Part shown: positions 1-9,483 of the stretch, one piece after another
Position numbering within the stretch: the first letter of the stretch is position 1
How the letters are laid out: every line of letters starts with the position of its first letter
NCBI GenBank assembly: GCA_016718565.1
Contig: JADKCZ010000002.1
Coordinates: forward strand, 186,001 to 250,000
DNA from: Anaeromyxobacter sp.
GTDB lineage: Bacteria; Myxococcota; Myxococcia; Myxococcales; Anaeromyxobacteraceae
DNA length: 64,000 nt
Direction of reading: 5' to 3'
Made by a program: the position numbers and the translations under genes
The notes under the pieces: model-generated
What the model saw: the letters and a program-made list of their open reading frames with translations, nothing else
The model's database searches: none
What the model was told of the DNA's origin: nothing

Positions 1-1438
1 CGTCGCCGGGCACCACCGCGTCCACCACCAGCTCGCTGGCCAGCTTGAGCAGGTCGATGTCCTCGCGGTACTCGTCCCGCAGCGCCGCCACGTAGGCGGC
101 CCGCTCCGCCTCGGGCCGCTCCTGGATCTTGTTGTAGTAGACCGCGTTGACGGCGGCCTCCGGCCCCATCACCGCGATCATGGCCTGGGGCAGCGCCAGG
201 GTGGCCGAGGGGGCGAAGCCCGGGCCGTCCATGGCGTAGAGCCCGGCCCCGTAGGCCTTGCGGACCACCACGCAGATGCGCGGCACGGTGGCCTCCGAGA
301 CCGCGCTGATCATCTTGGCCCCGGAGCGGATGATGCCGGCCCGCTCCACCTTGGTGCCGATCATGAAGCCCGGCACGTCGGCCAGGTAGAGGAGCGGCAC
401 GTTGAAGGCGTCGCACAGCCAGACGAAGCGGGCCGCCTTGTCGGCCGAGTCCGGGAAGAGCACCGCCCCCTTCACCTTGGGCTGGCTGGCCACCAGGCCC
501 ACCACCCGGCCGTCCAGCCGGGCCAGGCCGGTCACCAGCTCCCCGGCCCAGAGCCGCTTGACCTCCAGGAAGGAGCCCTCGTCCACCAGCGCCTCCACCA
601 GCTCCAGCACGTCGAAGGGGCGGTTCTGGTCGGCCGGCACCAGCGCCTCGATGGACCGGGCCCCGGGCCGGGGCGGGCGCGGCGGCGCTGCCGGCGGCAG
701 CTCGCGGCAGCTGCGCGGCAGCATGCCGAACCAGCGCCGCGCCAGGTCCAGCGCCTCGGCCTCGGTCTTCACCAGGAAGTCCCCGCAGCCGGACACGCTG
801 CAGTGCATGCGGGCCCCGCCCAGCTCCTCCAGCGAGACCTTCTCGCCGATGACCATCTCGGCCATGCGCGGCGAGCCCAGGTACATGGAGGCGTTGCCCT
901 CCACCATGATCACCACGTCGCAGAAGGCCGGGATGTAGGCGCCGCCGGCCGCCGAGGGGCCGAAGAGCAGGCAGACCTGCGGCACCAGGCCGGAGAGGTG
1001 CACCTGGTTGTGGAAGATGCGCCCGGCGCCGCGCCGGCCCGGGAACATCTCCACCTGGTCGGTGATGCGCGCCCCGGCCGAGTCCACCAGGTAGAAGAGC
1101 GGCAGGCGCTGGGCCGCCGCCACCTCCTGCACCCGCAGGATCTTCTCCACCGTGCGGGCGCCCCAGGAGCCGGCCTTGACGGTCGAGTCGTTGGCCATCA
1201 CCGCCACCGCCCGGCCCTCGATGGTGCCCAGGCCGGTCACCACGCCGTCGGCCGGCAGGTCGTGATCCAGGGCGTTGGCCAGCGCCCCGTCCTCCACCAG
1301 CGAGCCCGGGTCGAGCAGCAGCGCCAGCCGCTCCCGCGCGAAGAGCTTCCCCTGCTCCCGGTTCTTCTGGTGGTACCGCTCCGCGCCGCCGCGGGCCACC
1401 CGCGCCAGCTCCGCCTTCAGCCCCTCGTCGCGCTCCAT
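1..1438 (-). CDS. Acyl-CoA carboxylase carboxyltransferase (beta) subunit, 3' end cut by window
   Basis: Biotin-dependent carboxyltransferase subunit that moves carboxybiotin CO2 onto an acyl-CoA in the cytoplasm. The ATG at 1438 opens with MERDEGLKAELARVARGGAE and the frame stays open to base 1, giving about 479 codons, so only the extreme C terminus is missing. The crotonase-like double domain is visible: YLVDSAGARITDQ and GPSAAGGAYIPAFCDVV in the N half, and YLADVPGFMIGTKVERAGII and RKAYGAGLYAMDGPGFAPSA in the C half. The latter are typical oxyanion-hole and acyl-CoA binding stretches. The next two genes on the same strand are an enoyl-CoA hydratase and HMG-CoA lyase. Together they make the methylcrotonyl-CoA branch of leucine degradation (Liu type) the likely pathway. 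Propionyl-CoA carboxylase is the main alternative. The family is certain; the substrate is inferred from neighbours. Confidence 0.9.
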   Translation of the reverse strand, partial: MERDEGLKAELARVARGGAERYHQKNREQGKLFARERLALLLDPGSLVEDGALANALDHDLPADGVVTGLGTIEGRAVAVMANDSTVKAGSWGARTVEKILRVQEVAAAQRLPLFYLVDSAGARITDQVEMFPGRRGAGRIFHNQVHLSGLVPQVCLLFGPSAAGGAYIPAFCDVVIMVEGNASMYLGSPRMAEMVIGEKVSLEELGGARMHCSVSGCGDFLVKTEAEALDLARRWFGMLPRSCRELPPAAPPRPPRPGARSIEALVPADQNRPFDVLELVEALVDEGSFLEVKRLWAGELVTGLARLDGRVVGLVASQPKVKGAVLFPDSADKAARFVWLCDAFNVPLLYLADVPGFMIGTKVERAGIIRSGAKMISAVSEATVPRICVVVRKAYGAGLYAMDGPGFAPSATLALPQAMIAVMGPEAAVNAVYYNKIQERPEAERAAYVAALRDEYREDIDLLKLASELVVDAVVPGD

Positions 1439-1451
1439 CAGGCCTCCTCGC

Positions 1452-2225
1452 CTACTCGCCGGTGAAGACCGGCGGCCGCTTCTCCGCGAAGGCCCGCAGC
1501 GCCTCCTGCCGGTCCTGGGTGGGCAGGCAGGCCTGGTAGAGCCGGTGCTCCAGGTCGAGCGCCTCGGCCAGCGGCAGGTGCCGCCCCTCGGCCACCGCCC
1601 GCTTGGCCTGCCGGAGCGAGACCGGCGCGTTGGCGGCCACCCGGCGCGCCAGCGCCAGGGCCTCCTCGCCGAGCCGCGCCGCCGGCGCCACCGCGGTGAC
1701 CAGCCCCATGGCCAGCGCCTCGGCCGCGCCCACCCGGCGCCCCGTCAGGATGAGATCCAGGGCCCGCCCGGCCCCGATGAGCCGCGGCAGCCGCTGCGTC
1801 CCGCCGCCCCCGGGGATGATGCCCAGGCCCACCTCCGGCAGGCCCATGAGGGCGCCCTCGGCGGCCACCCGGAGGTCGCAGGCCAGCGCCAGCTCCAGCC
1901 CCCCGCCCAGGGCCGCGCCGTTGAGCGCCGCCACCACCACCTGCGGCAGCGCCTCCAGCCCGTCGAGCAGGGCGCGCAGGGCGCGGTGGAAGTCGGCCAC
2001 CTGGGCGTCCGCCATGGCGGCCCGCTCCTTCAGGTCGGCCCCGGCGCAGAAGGCCCGCCCCCCGGCCCCGGTCAGCACCACCACCCGGAGGGCGCGGTCC
2101 GCCGCGGCCCGCTCCAGCAGGCCGGCCGCGTCCTGCAGCAGCGCCATGGTGAGCGAGTTGCGCCGCGCCTCGCCCTGGATGGTCCAGCGCTCCACCGCCC
2201 CGAGCCGCTCCACCAGCCACGTCAT
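1452..2225 (-). CDS. Enoyl-CoA hydratase/isomerase, probably methylglutaconyl-CoA hydratase
   Basis: 257-aa crotonase-fold enzyme. The ATG at 2225 (MTWLVERLGAVERW) is chosen because it lies one base after the TGA of the upstream lyase and gives the usual family length; the open frame extends further upstream without support. Visible motifs are GAGGRAFCAGADLKE and AALNGAALGGGLELALACD (oxyanion hole) and GLPEVGLGIIPGGGGTQRL, which carries the catalytic glutamate. It ends 13 bp before the carboxyltransferase start, so the three genes look like one operon running carboxylase last. In that setting it should hydrate 3-methylglutaconyl-CoA to HMG-CoA. General enoyl-CoA hydratase activity cannot be excluded from sequence. 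Confidence 0.88.
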   Translation of the reverse strand: MTWLVERLGAVERWTIQGEARRNSLTMALLQDAAGLLERAAADRALRVVVLTGAGGRAFCAGADLKERAAMADAQVADFHRALRALLDGLEALPQVVVAALNGAALGGGLELALACDLRVAAEGALMGLPEVGLGIIPGGGGTQRLPRLIGAGRALDLILTGRRVGAAEALAMGLVTAVAPAARLGEEALALARRVAANAPVSLRQAKRAVAEGRHLPLAEALDLEHRLYQACLPTQDRQEALRAFAEKRPPVFTGE

Positions 2226-2226
2226 G

Positions 2227-3156
2227 TCAGGCTCCCCGCCGCGCCGAGAGCGCGGCCTGCAGCGCCTTGCCCGGCAGCGGCCGGCCCACCAGCCGCTGCG
2301 CCAGCGCGCCGGCGGCCACCAGCCGCTGGAAGTCCACCCCGGTCTCCAGCCCCAGCCCATGCAGCAGGTAGACCAGGTCCTCGGTGGCCAGGTTGCCGGA
2401 GGCGCCGGGCGCGTACGGGCAGCCGCCCAGCCCGCCCACCGCGGCGTCGAAGGTGGTGAGCCCCTCCTCCAGCGCCGCCAGCACGTTGGCCAGCGCGGTG
2501 CCGCGGGTGTCGTGGCCGTGCAGCGCCAGCCTGGCCGCCGGCACGGTGGGCAGCAGGCGCCGCAGCACCCGGCGCACCTCGGCCGGCGTGCCCACCCCGA
2601 TGGTGTCGCCCAGCGACACCTGGGCGCAGCCGAGGTCCAGCAGCCGCCGCGCCACCTCCGCCACCCGCCCCGGGTCCTGGGCCCCCTCGTACGGGCAGCC
2701 GAAGGCGGTGGAGACGTAGCCCCGCACCTCGAGCCCGCGCGCCCGGGCCGGCCCCACCACCTCGGCGAGGCCGGCGAAGCTCTCCTCGACGCCGCGGCCC
2801 AGGTTCTTCCGGTTGTGGGTCTCGGAGGACGAGAGGAAGACCGCCGCCGCCACCGGGGGCGCGCCGGGGCCGCCGCGCTCGAGCGCCGCCAGCAGCCGCG
2901 CCAGGCCGGTGGCGTTGGGCACCAGCGCCACGAAGCCCACCCCGGGCAGCGCCGGCAGCCCCGCCACCACCTCGGCGGCGTCGGCCAGCTGCGGGATCCA
3001 GGCGGGTGAGACGAAGCTGGTGGCCTCGATGCGGCAGAGCCCGGCCTCGGCCAGCGACCGGATGAGCGCCAGCTTGTCCTGGGTGGGGACGCGCGCCGCC
3101 TCGTTCTGCAGGCCGTCGCGCGGGCCGACCTCGTAGACCGTCACCCGCGGTGCCAT
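2227..3156 (-). CDS. mvaB: Hydroxymethylglutaryl-CoA lyase
   Basis: 309-aa TIM-barrel lyase that splits HMG-CoA into acetoacetate and acetyl-CoA, the last step of leucine catabolism. The HMGL family N-terminal motif VYEVGPRDGLQNE holds the catalytic Arg-Asp pair. SFVSPAWIPQLADA, SLGDTIGVGTP and HGHDTRGTALANVLAALEEG (metal-binding HxH) follow, then the cysteine signature GLGGCPYAPGASGNLATED near residue 245. It is first in the minus-strand trio with the hydratase and carboxyltransferase, separated from the hydratase ATG by a single base. Length matches the bacterial family. Confidence 0.95.
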   Translation of the reverse strand: MAPRVTVYEVGPRDGLQNEAARVPTQDKLALIRSLAEAGLCRIEATSFVSPAWIPQLADAAEVVAGLPALPGVGFVALVPNATGLARLLAALERGGPGAPPVAAAVFLSSSETHNRKNLGRGVEESFAGLAEVVGPARARGLEVRGYVSTAFGCPYEGAQDPGRVAEVARRLLDLGCAQVSLGDTIGVGTPAEVRRVLRRLLPTVPAARLALHGHDTRGTALANVLAALEEGLTTFDAAVGGLGGCPYAPGASGNLATEDLVYLLHGLGLETGVDFQRLVAAGALAQRLVGRPLPGKALQAALSARRGA

Positions 3157-3212
3157 GCGGGCATCCTATCCGCCGGCCGGCCGCGGCCCCGACCCCTTCC
3201 GGGGGCCTTCCT

Positions 3213-4586
3213 TCAGCGGACGATCTCGGCCGGCCCGGTCCGCTTCTCCCCCTCGGCCTGGCGCGCTGCCTCCTCCAGGTGGGTGTGGATGCGCATGGAG
3301 CAGAACTTCGGGCCGCACATCGAGCAGAACTCGGCGGTCTTGAAGTGCTCGGCCGAGAGCGTCTCGTCGTGCATCGACTGGGCGCGCTCCGGGTCGAGCG
3401 ACAGCTCGAACTGCTTCTTCCAGTCGAAGGCGTAGCGGGCCCGCGAGAGGGCGTCGTCGCGGTCGCGGGCGCCCGGCCGGTGGCGGGCGATGTCGGCGGC
3501 GTGGGCGGCGATCTTGTAGGCGATGATCCCCTGGCGCACGTCCTCCAGGTCGGGCAGGCCGAGGTGCTCCTTGGGGGTCACGTAGCAGAGCATGGCGGCG
3601 CCGTGCTGGGCCGCCACCGCCGCGCCGATGGCGCTGGTGATGTGGTCGTAGCCGGGCGCGATGTCGGTGACCAGCGGCCCGAGCACGTAGAACGGGGCCT
3701 CGTCGCACAGCTCCCGCTCCCGCTCCATGTTCATGGGGATCTGGTCCAGCGGCACGTGGCCCGGCCCCTCCACCATGACCTGCACGTCGTGGGCCCAGGC
3801 CCGCCGGGTCAGGTCCCCCAGGATCTTGAGCTCGCCGAACTGGGCGCCGTCGGAGGCGTCGGCCAGGCAGCCGGGGCGCAGCCCGTCGCCCAGGCTGAAG
3901 GTCACGTCGTACCGCTTGAAGATCTCGCAGATGGCGTCGAAGTGGGTGAAGAGCGGGTTCTCCGCCTTGTTGGCCAGCATCCACTGGGCCATCATCGCCC
4001 CGCCGCGGCTGACGATGCCGGTGACCCGCTTGGCCGCCAGCGGGATGTGGTCCCGGAGCAGGCCGGCGTGGATGGTCATGTAGTCGACGCCCTGCTGGGC
4101 CTGCTTCTCGATGATGTCGAGCAGGATCTTCGGCGTCAGGTCGGGCACCTCGTCGACGTGGACCAGGCACTCGTAGATGGGCACCGTGCCCACCGGGATG
4201 GGGCTGGCGCGGATGATGGCCTCGCGGATCTCCGGGATGCTGCCGCCGGTGGAGAGGTCCATCACCGTGTCGGCGCCGTGCTTGAGGCACAGGGCCAGCT
4301 TCTCGAGCTCGTGCCTGGCGTCGGAGGTGACCGCCGAGTTGCCGATGTTCGCGTTGATCTTGCAGGTGGCGGCGATGCCGATGCCGAGCGGGTCCAGCTC
4401 GGGGTGGTTCAGGTTGGCGGGGATGACCATGCGCCCGCGGGCCACCTCGGCGCGGATCAGCTCGGCCGGCAGCTTCTCGCGGGCCGCCACCCGCGCCATC
4501 TCCTCCGTGATCTGCCCCTGCCGGGCCAGGTGGAGCTGCGTGACGTTGGCCTGCCCGCGACGCTTCTCGACCCATCCTGCCCGCAT
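3213..4586 (-). CDS. thiC: Phosphomethylpyrimidine synthase ThiC
   Basis: Radical-SAM enzyme converting aminoimidazole ribotide to HMP-phosphate in thiamine synthesis. 457 aa from the ATG at 4586. That start is preferred because GGAGGT lies about 8 nt upstream, and the six extra upstream codons of the open frame consist of that Shine-Dalgarno itself. Family motifs include GIAATCKINANIGNSA, DTVMDLSTGGSI, VDYMTIHAG, DGLRPGCLADASD and GPGHVPLDQI. The C-terminal Fe-S site CSMCGPKFCSMRI has the CxxCxxxxC spacing. The short N terminus is that of the bacterial short form. I looked for a TPP riboswitch in the 112-bp leader and saw none of its conserved blocks. A TTGACA promoter lies at 4619-4648. Confidence 0.97.
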   Translation of the reverse strand: MRAGWVEKRRGQANVTQLHLARQGQITEEMARVAAREKLPAELIRAEVARGRMVIPANLNHPELDPLGIGIAATCKINANIGNSAVTSDARHELEKLALCLKHGADTVMDLSTGGSIPEIREAIIRASPIPVGTVPIYECLVHVDEVPDLTPKILLDIIEKQAQQGVDYMTIHAGLLRDHIPLAAKRVTGIVSRGGAMMAQWMLANKAENPLFTHFDAICEIFKRYDVTFSLGDGLRPGCLADASDGAQFGELKILGDLTRRAWAHDVQVMVEGPGHVPLDQIPMNMERERELCDEAPFYVLGPLVTDIAPGYDHITSAIGAAVAAQHGAAMLCYVTPKEHLGLPDLEDVRQGIIAYKIAAHAADIARHRPGARDRDDALSRARYAFDWKKQFELSLDPERAQSMHDETLSAEHFKTAEFCSMCGPKFCSMRIHTHLEEAARQAEGEKRTGPAEIVR

Positions 4587-4618
4587 TCGACCACCTCCAC
4601 CCACCCTCGGGGAGGGCG

Positions 4619-4648
4619 AAACTAGCGGGCGCCCGTCGAGGTTGTCAA
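4619..4648 (-). promoter_or_regulatory. Putative sigma-70 promoter of thiC
   Basis: On the minus strand, TTGACA (4643-4648) is followed after 18 bp by TAGTTT (4619-4624), about 30 bp upstream of the thiC ATG. The -35 is perfect and the -10 is weak (3 of 6). It would let thiC be transcribed independently of eno. Confidence 0.5.
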
Positions 4649-4671
4649 CGAGCGCCCCATGAATGATCGTT

Positions 4672-4697
4672 CGCGCCCCGCCGCGGCGCCGGGCGCG
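4672..4697 (-). terminator. GC-rich hairpin just after eno stop
   Basis: CGCGCCC (4672-4678) pairs perfectly with GGGCGCG (4691-4697), immediately downstream of the eno stop codon at 4699. There is no clear T-run, so this is a candidate terminator or mRNA-stabilising stem rather than a textbook intrinsic terminator. Confidence 0.4.
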
Positions 4698-4698
4698 G

Positions 4699-5988
<1,290 letters not shown>

Positions 5989-6048
5989 GCCAATCTCCTG
6001 GAAAGGCGGCGCGGACGCCGCGCTGGGTGGGAAGGGAGGCGCGCGCGG

Positions 6049-6077
6049 ATCAGACCGATCGGCCGGTGGCGAGTCAA
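6049..6077 (-). promoter_or_regulatory. Putative sigma-70 promoter of eno
   Basis: Minus strand TTGACT (6072-6077), 17-bp spacer, TCTGAT (6049-6054), about 60 bp upstream of the eno ATG. Five of six and four of six consensus positions match. Confidence 0.55.
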
Positions 6078-6174
6078 CCGGAATCCGGGCGGGCAGAGGG
6101 GTGCGGCGATCCGCGACGTCCGCCACCGCACACCGGGCCGGCGCGGCGGGCCGCGGGCCGCGACCGCTCGACGG

Positions 6175-6348
6175 TCAGTGGTAGTCGATGATGATGACGC
6201 CGCGGTCGCCGCCGGGGGCGTCGTCGTCGGGGCGATCCGGGCGGCGCTCCGGCGGCGACGGCACCGGGACCTGGACGACCGGGCGATCGTCGCGCTCGCG
6301 CTGCCGCTCGCGCCGCTTGATCTCCTCGATGACGTAGGCGTCCAGCAT
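6175..6348 (-). CDS. Small charged hypothetical protein (57 aa)
   Basis: Small protein starting MLDAYVIEEIKRRERQ, then a very Arg/Glu-rich helix, a Pro-rich middle (VVQVPVPSPPERRP) and an Asp-rich end finishing GVIIIDYH. The ATG at 6348 has GGAGAG about 9 nt upstream and fits better than the upstream codons. I recall similar short MLDAY...RRE...PLPLP-type proteins in myxobacterial genomes, but I assign no function. It has no signal peptide or membrane segment. It stands alone between eno and the COQ10-like gene with its own candidate promoter at 6500-6528, which supports it being real. Confidence 0.6.
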   Translation of the reverse strand: MLDAYVIEEIKRRERQRERDDRPVVQVPVPSPPERRPDRPDDDAPGGDRGVIIIDYH

Positions 6349-6499
6349 CCTGGTCTCTCCGAGCCTCACACCCCACCGAAGGTGCAACAGCCGTTCCCGG
6401 TGTCCGCCTTCCTGCGCCGCCGAGCCGGACCGCCTCCCCGGCGCTGCTTCGATCCGTCAGGAACCGCACAAAAGACCGTGAATCCGGCCTCATCGACCC

Positions 6500-6528
6500 C
6501 TGTTACCACCCGACCGGGGGTGGGTCAA
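6500..6528 (-). promoter_or_regulatory. Candidate promoter for the 57-aa gene
   Basis: Minus strand TTGACC (6523-6528), 17-bp spacer, TAACAG (6500-6505). The implied leader is about 145 nt. The -35 is good and the -10 poor. Confidence 0.35.
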
Positions 6529-6581
6529 GGTGAGCCTGGACCTCCTCGGTCCCAGGGCGCCTGACCGGTCGCCTGGCACCC

Positions 6582-6604
6582 AGCGGCACACCCGTGTGGC
6601 CGCT
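6582..6604. terminator. Hairpin downstream of the COQ10-like gene
   Basis: AGCGG-CACAC (6582-6591) pairs with GTGTG-CCGCT (6594-6604, one bulged G), 10 bp before the stop of the minus-strand gene ending at 6614. No T-run follows. It may end or stabilise that transcript. Confidence 0.4.
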
Positions 6605-6613
6605 CCCACCCGC

Positions 6614-7060
6614 CTACTTCGGCCCGCGCTCCACCCGCGCCTTGAAGGCCTCCAGCGTCTTCGGCAACTGCACGCGGGTCAGCTCGTCGGACACCTTGTC
6701 GATGATCGCCTGGGGGATGAGCGGCGGCTTGGAGATCTGGATGTCCACCGTGTACCGGCCGCGCGTGGTGGCCCCCTCTGGCGTGAGCTCCCAGGAGCCG
6801 TTGGAGACCTTCATCATGTCGCCCGACACCAGCGACCAGGTGATCCGCAGCGGGCGGGTCTCCACGTGGCGCAGCACGTACTTGACCCGCTTGATGCCGA
6901 GGTCGAGCTCGTACTCCACGCTCCGGTCGCCCTGGCCGGGCAGGACCCGGCAGGACTTGATGCCGGGCACGAACTCCGCGTAGCGGGTGTAGTCGACCAG
7001 CACGGCGAAGACCTGCTCGGGCGAGCGGTCGAAGACGATCTCCTGGGTCACCGCGGCCAT
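6614..7060 (-). CDS. SRPBCC / COQ10-RatA-like START-domain protein
   Basis: 148-aa single START-like (helix-grip) domain. The ATG at 7060 (MAAVTQEIVFDRSPEQVF) is chosen for a strong GAGGAGG Shine-Dalgarno. SPEQVFAVLVDYTRYAEFVPG followed by a KSCRVL strand is the characteristic opening of the COQ10/RatA/YfjG family, whose members bind hydrophobic ligands such as quinones or act on ribosomes. No signal peptide, so cytoplasmic. The next gene upstream is a YbgC thioesterase about 40 bp away on the same strand. Exact role is unknown; polyketide cyclase is the generic database label. Confidence 0.8.
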   Translation of the reverse strand: MAAVTQEIVFDRSPEQVFAVLVDYTRYAEFVPGIKSCRVLPGQGDRSVEYELDLGIKRVKYVLRHVETRPLRITWSLVSGDMMKVSNGSWELTPEGATTRGRYTVDIQISKPPLIPQAIIDKVSDELTRVQLPKTLEAFKARVERGPK

Positions 7061-7103
7061 GTGCTGCCTCCTCGGGCGCGCCCGCCGGGGCACGCCGAAT
7101 CTC

Positions 7104-7523
7104 CTAGGGCGGCGCCGCGGCCGGCGCCACCTCGCCCGCCGACAGCCGCGCCAGCAGCGGCGCGGGCAGGCGCTGCACCCGCCCCTCCAGGTCCACGCAG
7201 GCGTGCACGGTGTGGCCGGTGGCCAGCAGCGTGCCGTCGCGCACCAGGCGGTACTCGAAGCGGGCCGAGGCGCGGCGCACCCCGGCCAGCGAGACCTGCA
7301 CCTCGAGCAGGTCGTCGTAGCGCGCCGGCACCCGGTAGCTCACCGCGGCCTCGGCCACCGGCAGGCGCAGCCCGAAGGCCTCCTCGAAGTCGCGGTAGCG
7401 CAGCCCCTTGGCCCGGATGAACTCGTTCCGCCCGGCCTCGAAGTAGCGCAGGTAGTTGGCGTAGTAGACCACCCCCATCTGGTCCGTGTCGCCGTAGATG
7501 ACCCGGACCTGGGTGGTGACCAT
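7104..7523 (-). CDS. ybgC: YbgC/4-hydroxybenzoyl-CoA thioesterase family acyl-CoA thioesterase
   Basis: 139-aa hot-dog-fold thioesterase. The N-terminal motif VRVIYGDTDQMGVVYYANYLRYFEAGRNEF contains the catalytic Asp (GDTDQMGVVY) typical of the YbgC subgroup. The rest of the hot-dog sheet, including FEYRLVRDGTLLATGHTVHACVD, is normal length, with a short Ala/Pro tail. It begins 13 bp after the stop of homoserine dehydrogenase, so it is probably cotranscribed from upstream. YbgC proteins hydrolyse short or long acyl-CoAs and in many bacteria sit with tol-pal; no tol-pal genes are here, so the substrate is open. Confidence 0.85.
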   Translation of the reverse strand: MVTTQVRVIYGDTDQMGVVYYANYLRYFEAGRNEFIRAKGLRYRDFEEAFGLRLPVAEAAVSYRVPARYDDLLEVQVSLAGVRRASARFEYRLVRDGTLLATGHTVHACVDLEGRVQRLPAPLLARLSAGEVAPAAAPP

Positions 7524-7535
7524 GGCCGCCCCCGC

Positions 7536-8852
7536 CTAGACCGTCTCGATGCGGATGAACCGGGTGGGCTCCAGCGTCGAGGGGTGCCGGTCGATCTCGC
7601 CGATGGCGGCCCTGAGGTCGGCCTCGCGCGCCTGGTGGGTCACGAAGACCAGCGGCACCGGCGCGGCCGGGTCCGACTGCTCGCGCTGCTGCACCGCGGC
7701 CACCGAGATGGAGCGGGCCGCCAGGGTGGCGGCGATGCGCGCCAGCACCCCGGGCTCGTCCCTGACGGCGAAGTGCAGGTAGTAGGCGCAGCGGATCTCG
7801 GCGTGCGGCCGCAGCCCCACCAGCGGCTGGTCGGGCGGCAGCGGCACGCGCCCCGGGCTGCCGGCCAGGATGTTGCGGGTCAGGTCGATGATGTCCGACA
7901 CCACCGCGCTCCCGGTGGGCATGGCGCCGGCGCCCTGGCCGTAGAGCATGGAGGGGCCGAGCGCCTCCGACTGCAGCACCACGGCGTTCATGGCGCCGCG
8001 CACGCCGGCCATCAGCGAGCCCTGCGGGATGAAGGCGGGGTGGACCCGGGCCTCGATCTGGCCGAGCCCTCCGGGGCCCTGGCCCTCGCAGCGGCGGGCC
8101 ACCGCCAGCAGCTTGAGCGTGTAGCCGAACTCGCGGCCCCAGCGGAAGTCCTCCTGGGTCAGCTTCATGATCCCCTCGGTGAGCACCTCGGCGGGCGCCA
8201 GGCGGGCCCCGAAGGCCAGCTGGGCCAGCACGCAGAGCTTCTGCGCGGCGTCGCCGCCGGAGACGTCCAGGGTGGGGTCGGCCTCGGCGTAGCCGAGCCG
8301 CTGCGCCTCGGCCAGCACCGGCGCCAGCGCCTCGCCCTTCTCGGCCATGGCGGTGAGGATGAAGTTGGTGGTGCCGTTGACGATGCCCACCAGCGAGGAG
8401 ATGCGATCGGAGGCCAGCGACTCGCGCAGGGTGCGGATGATGGGCACGCCGCCGCAGACCGCCGCCTCGTAGTAGACGTCCACGCTCTTCTGCCGGGCCA
8501 GGCGGAAGATCTCCTCGCCCCGGGTGGCCAGCAGCGCCTTGTTGGCGGTGACCACGTGCTTGCCGCGCGAGAGCGCGCCGGTGACCAGCTGGAAGGCCTG
8601 GTCCACGCCGCCGATGAGTTCGACCACCACCTCGATGGACGGGTCCTCCAGCAGGTCCTCCAGCCGGGTGCTGACCAGCCCGACCGGCAGCTCCACCGCC
8701 CGCTCCTTCGCCTCGTCGCGCCGCACCACCCGCTTGACCACCAGGCGGGCGCCCAGCCGCGCCTCGATGTCGCGGGCGTGGCGCTGCAGGATGGAGAGGA
8801 CGCCGCCCCCGACGGTGCCGAACCCGGCGATGCCGATGCCTACCTCGCGCAT
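7536..8852 (-). CDS. hom: Homoserine dehydrogenase
   Basis: 438-aa monofunctional homoserine dehydrogenase, the aspartate-semialdehyde to homoserine step of Thr/Met/Ile synthesis. The NAD(P) Rossmann motif GIAGFGTVGGGVL lies at residues 6-18. VTANKALLA and GVPIIRTLRESLA come next. The catalytic region carries VGIVNGTTNFILTAM and EADPTLDVSGGDAAQKL. A C-terminal ACT domain from about residue 350 (YYLHFAVRDEPGVLARIAATLAA) suggests allosteric control by threonine. The ATG at 8852 has GGAGGG 9 nt upstream and lies 2 nt past the stop of the upstream lipoprotein gene, so expression is coupled. No ThrA-like kinase domain. Confidence 0.96.
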   Translation of the reverse strand: MREVGIGIAGFGTVGGGVLSILQRHARDIEARLGARLVVKRVVRRDEAKERAVELPVGLVSTRLEDLLEDPSIEVVVELIGGVDQAFQLVTGALSRGKHVVTANKALLATRGEEIFRLARQKSVDVYYEAAVCGGVPIIRTLRESLASDRISSLVGIVNGTTNFILTAMAEKGEALAPVLAEAQRLGYAEADPTLDVSGGDAAQKLCVLAQLAFGARLAPAEVLTEGIMKLTQEDFRWGREFGYTLKLLAVARRCEGQGPGGLGQIEARVHPAFIPQGSLMAGVRGAMNAVVLQSEALGPSMLYGQGAGAMPTGSAVVSDIIDLTRNILAGSPGRVPLPPDQPLVGLRPHAEIRCAYYLHFAVRDEPGVLARIAATLAARSISVAAVQQREQSDPAAPVPLVFVTHQAREADLRAAIGEIDRHPSTLEPTRFIRIETV

Positions 8853-8854
8853 GC

Positions 8855-9457
8855 TCACTTTCCCTCCAGGCGGTAGGAGCGCAGCACGGCCCGGAACTGC
8901 GGCCTGGCTGCGCCGTCCACCACCGCGAACGTCTCGATGCGCACCGGCCCGACGCCCGGCGCGTAGGTGATCTCGTTGACCAGGTCGGTGCCGCCGCCGG
9001 CGCCGTTGATGGCCCGCACCCGCAGGCAGCCCCGGAAGGTGCCGGCCGGGGTGGTCACCACCTCGCCCGCCCCGGCGATCTCGTACTTCTCGGTGGAGCT
9101 GACGGACAGCACCGACCGCCAGGTGGTGCCCACCACCAGCGGGCCGCAGAGCAGCTGGCGCACCCGGTCGCGCAGGCAGTCCGGTCCGGCCCGGAGCTCG
9201 CCCCGCTCGCTGTCCCGGAAGAAGCCGTCGGCGGTCCGCTCCACGATGCGGACGGTGCGGGTGGGGGCGCTGCCGGGCGGCAGCTGCGGGCTCTGGTCCT
9301 CCCAGACCCACTGGTTGCCCACCGCCAGCGGGAAGTAGTCGGCCGGGGCCGGGCCGCGGCGCGCCCCGCCGGGTGGGGCGTGGGCGCAGGCGGCGCAGAG
9401 GACCAGGAGCGCGAGGGCTGGGGCGAGGCGCACGGAGGGGGGCATGGCGGGGCGCAT
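8855..9457 (-). CDS. Putative lipoprotein of unknown function
   Basis: 200-aa exported protein from the ATG at 9457, which has GAGG just upstream. The N terminus has a signal peptide ending in a lipobox (ALLVLCAAC), so the mature protein would be lipidated at that cysteine. The mature part carries ADYFPLAVGNQWVWEDQ, a phrase seen in many secreted deltaproteobacterial proteins whose fold is a beta-rich domain. Two further cysteines sit in PDCLRDRVRQLLCG. It lies between a HEAT-repeat lipoprotein and hom, both on the same strand. Function not recognised. Confidence 0.7.
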   Translation of the reverse strand: MRPAMPPSVRLAPALALLVLCAACAHAPPGGARRGPAPADYFPLAVGNQWVWEDQSPQLPPGSAPTRTVRIVERTADGFFRDSERGELRAGPDCLRDRVRQLLCGPLVVGTTWRSVLSVSSTEKYEIAGAGEVVTTPAGTFRGCLRVRAINGAGGGTDLVNEITYAPGVGPVRIETFAVVDGAARPQFRAVLRSYRLEGK

Positions 9458-9483
9458 TCTAGCCTCGATCGTGGGGGTGGCCA

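Noticed and set aside
4587..4698. TPP riboswitch in front of thiC
   Set aside because: No CTGAGA or GCGTAGGGA-like core; a short 112-bp leader with a plain promoter instead.
7059..8876. Long plus-strand open frames opposite hom, eno, lepA, imuB and others
   Set aside because: Antisense shadows caused by high GC; compositions are His/Arg/Pro-rich and show no domains.
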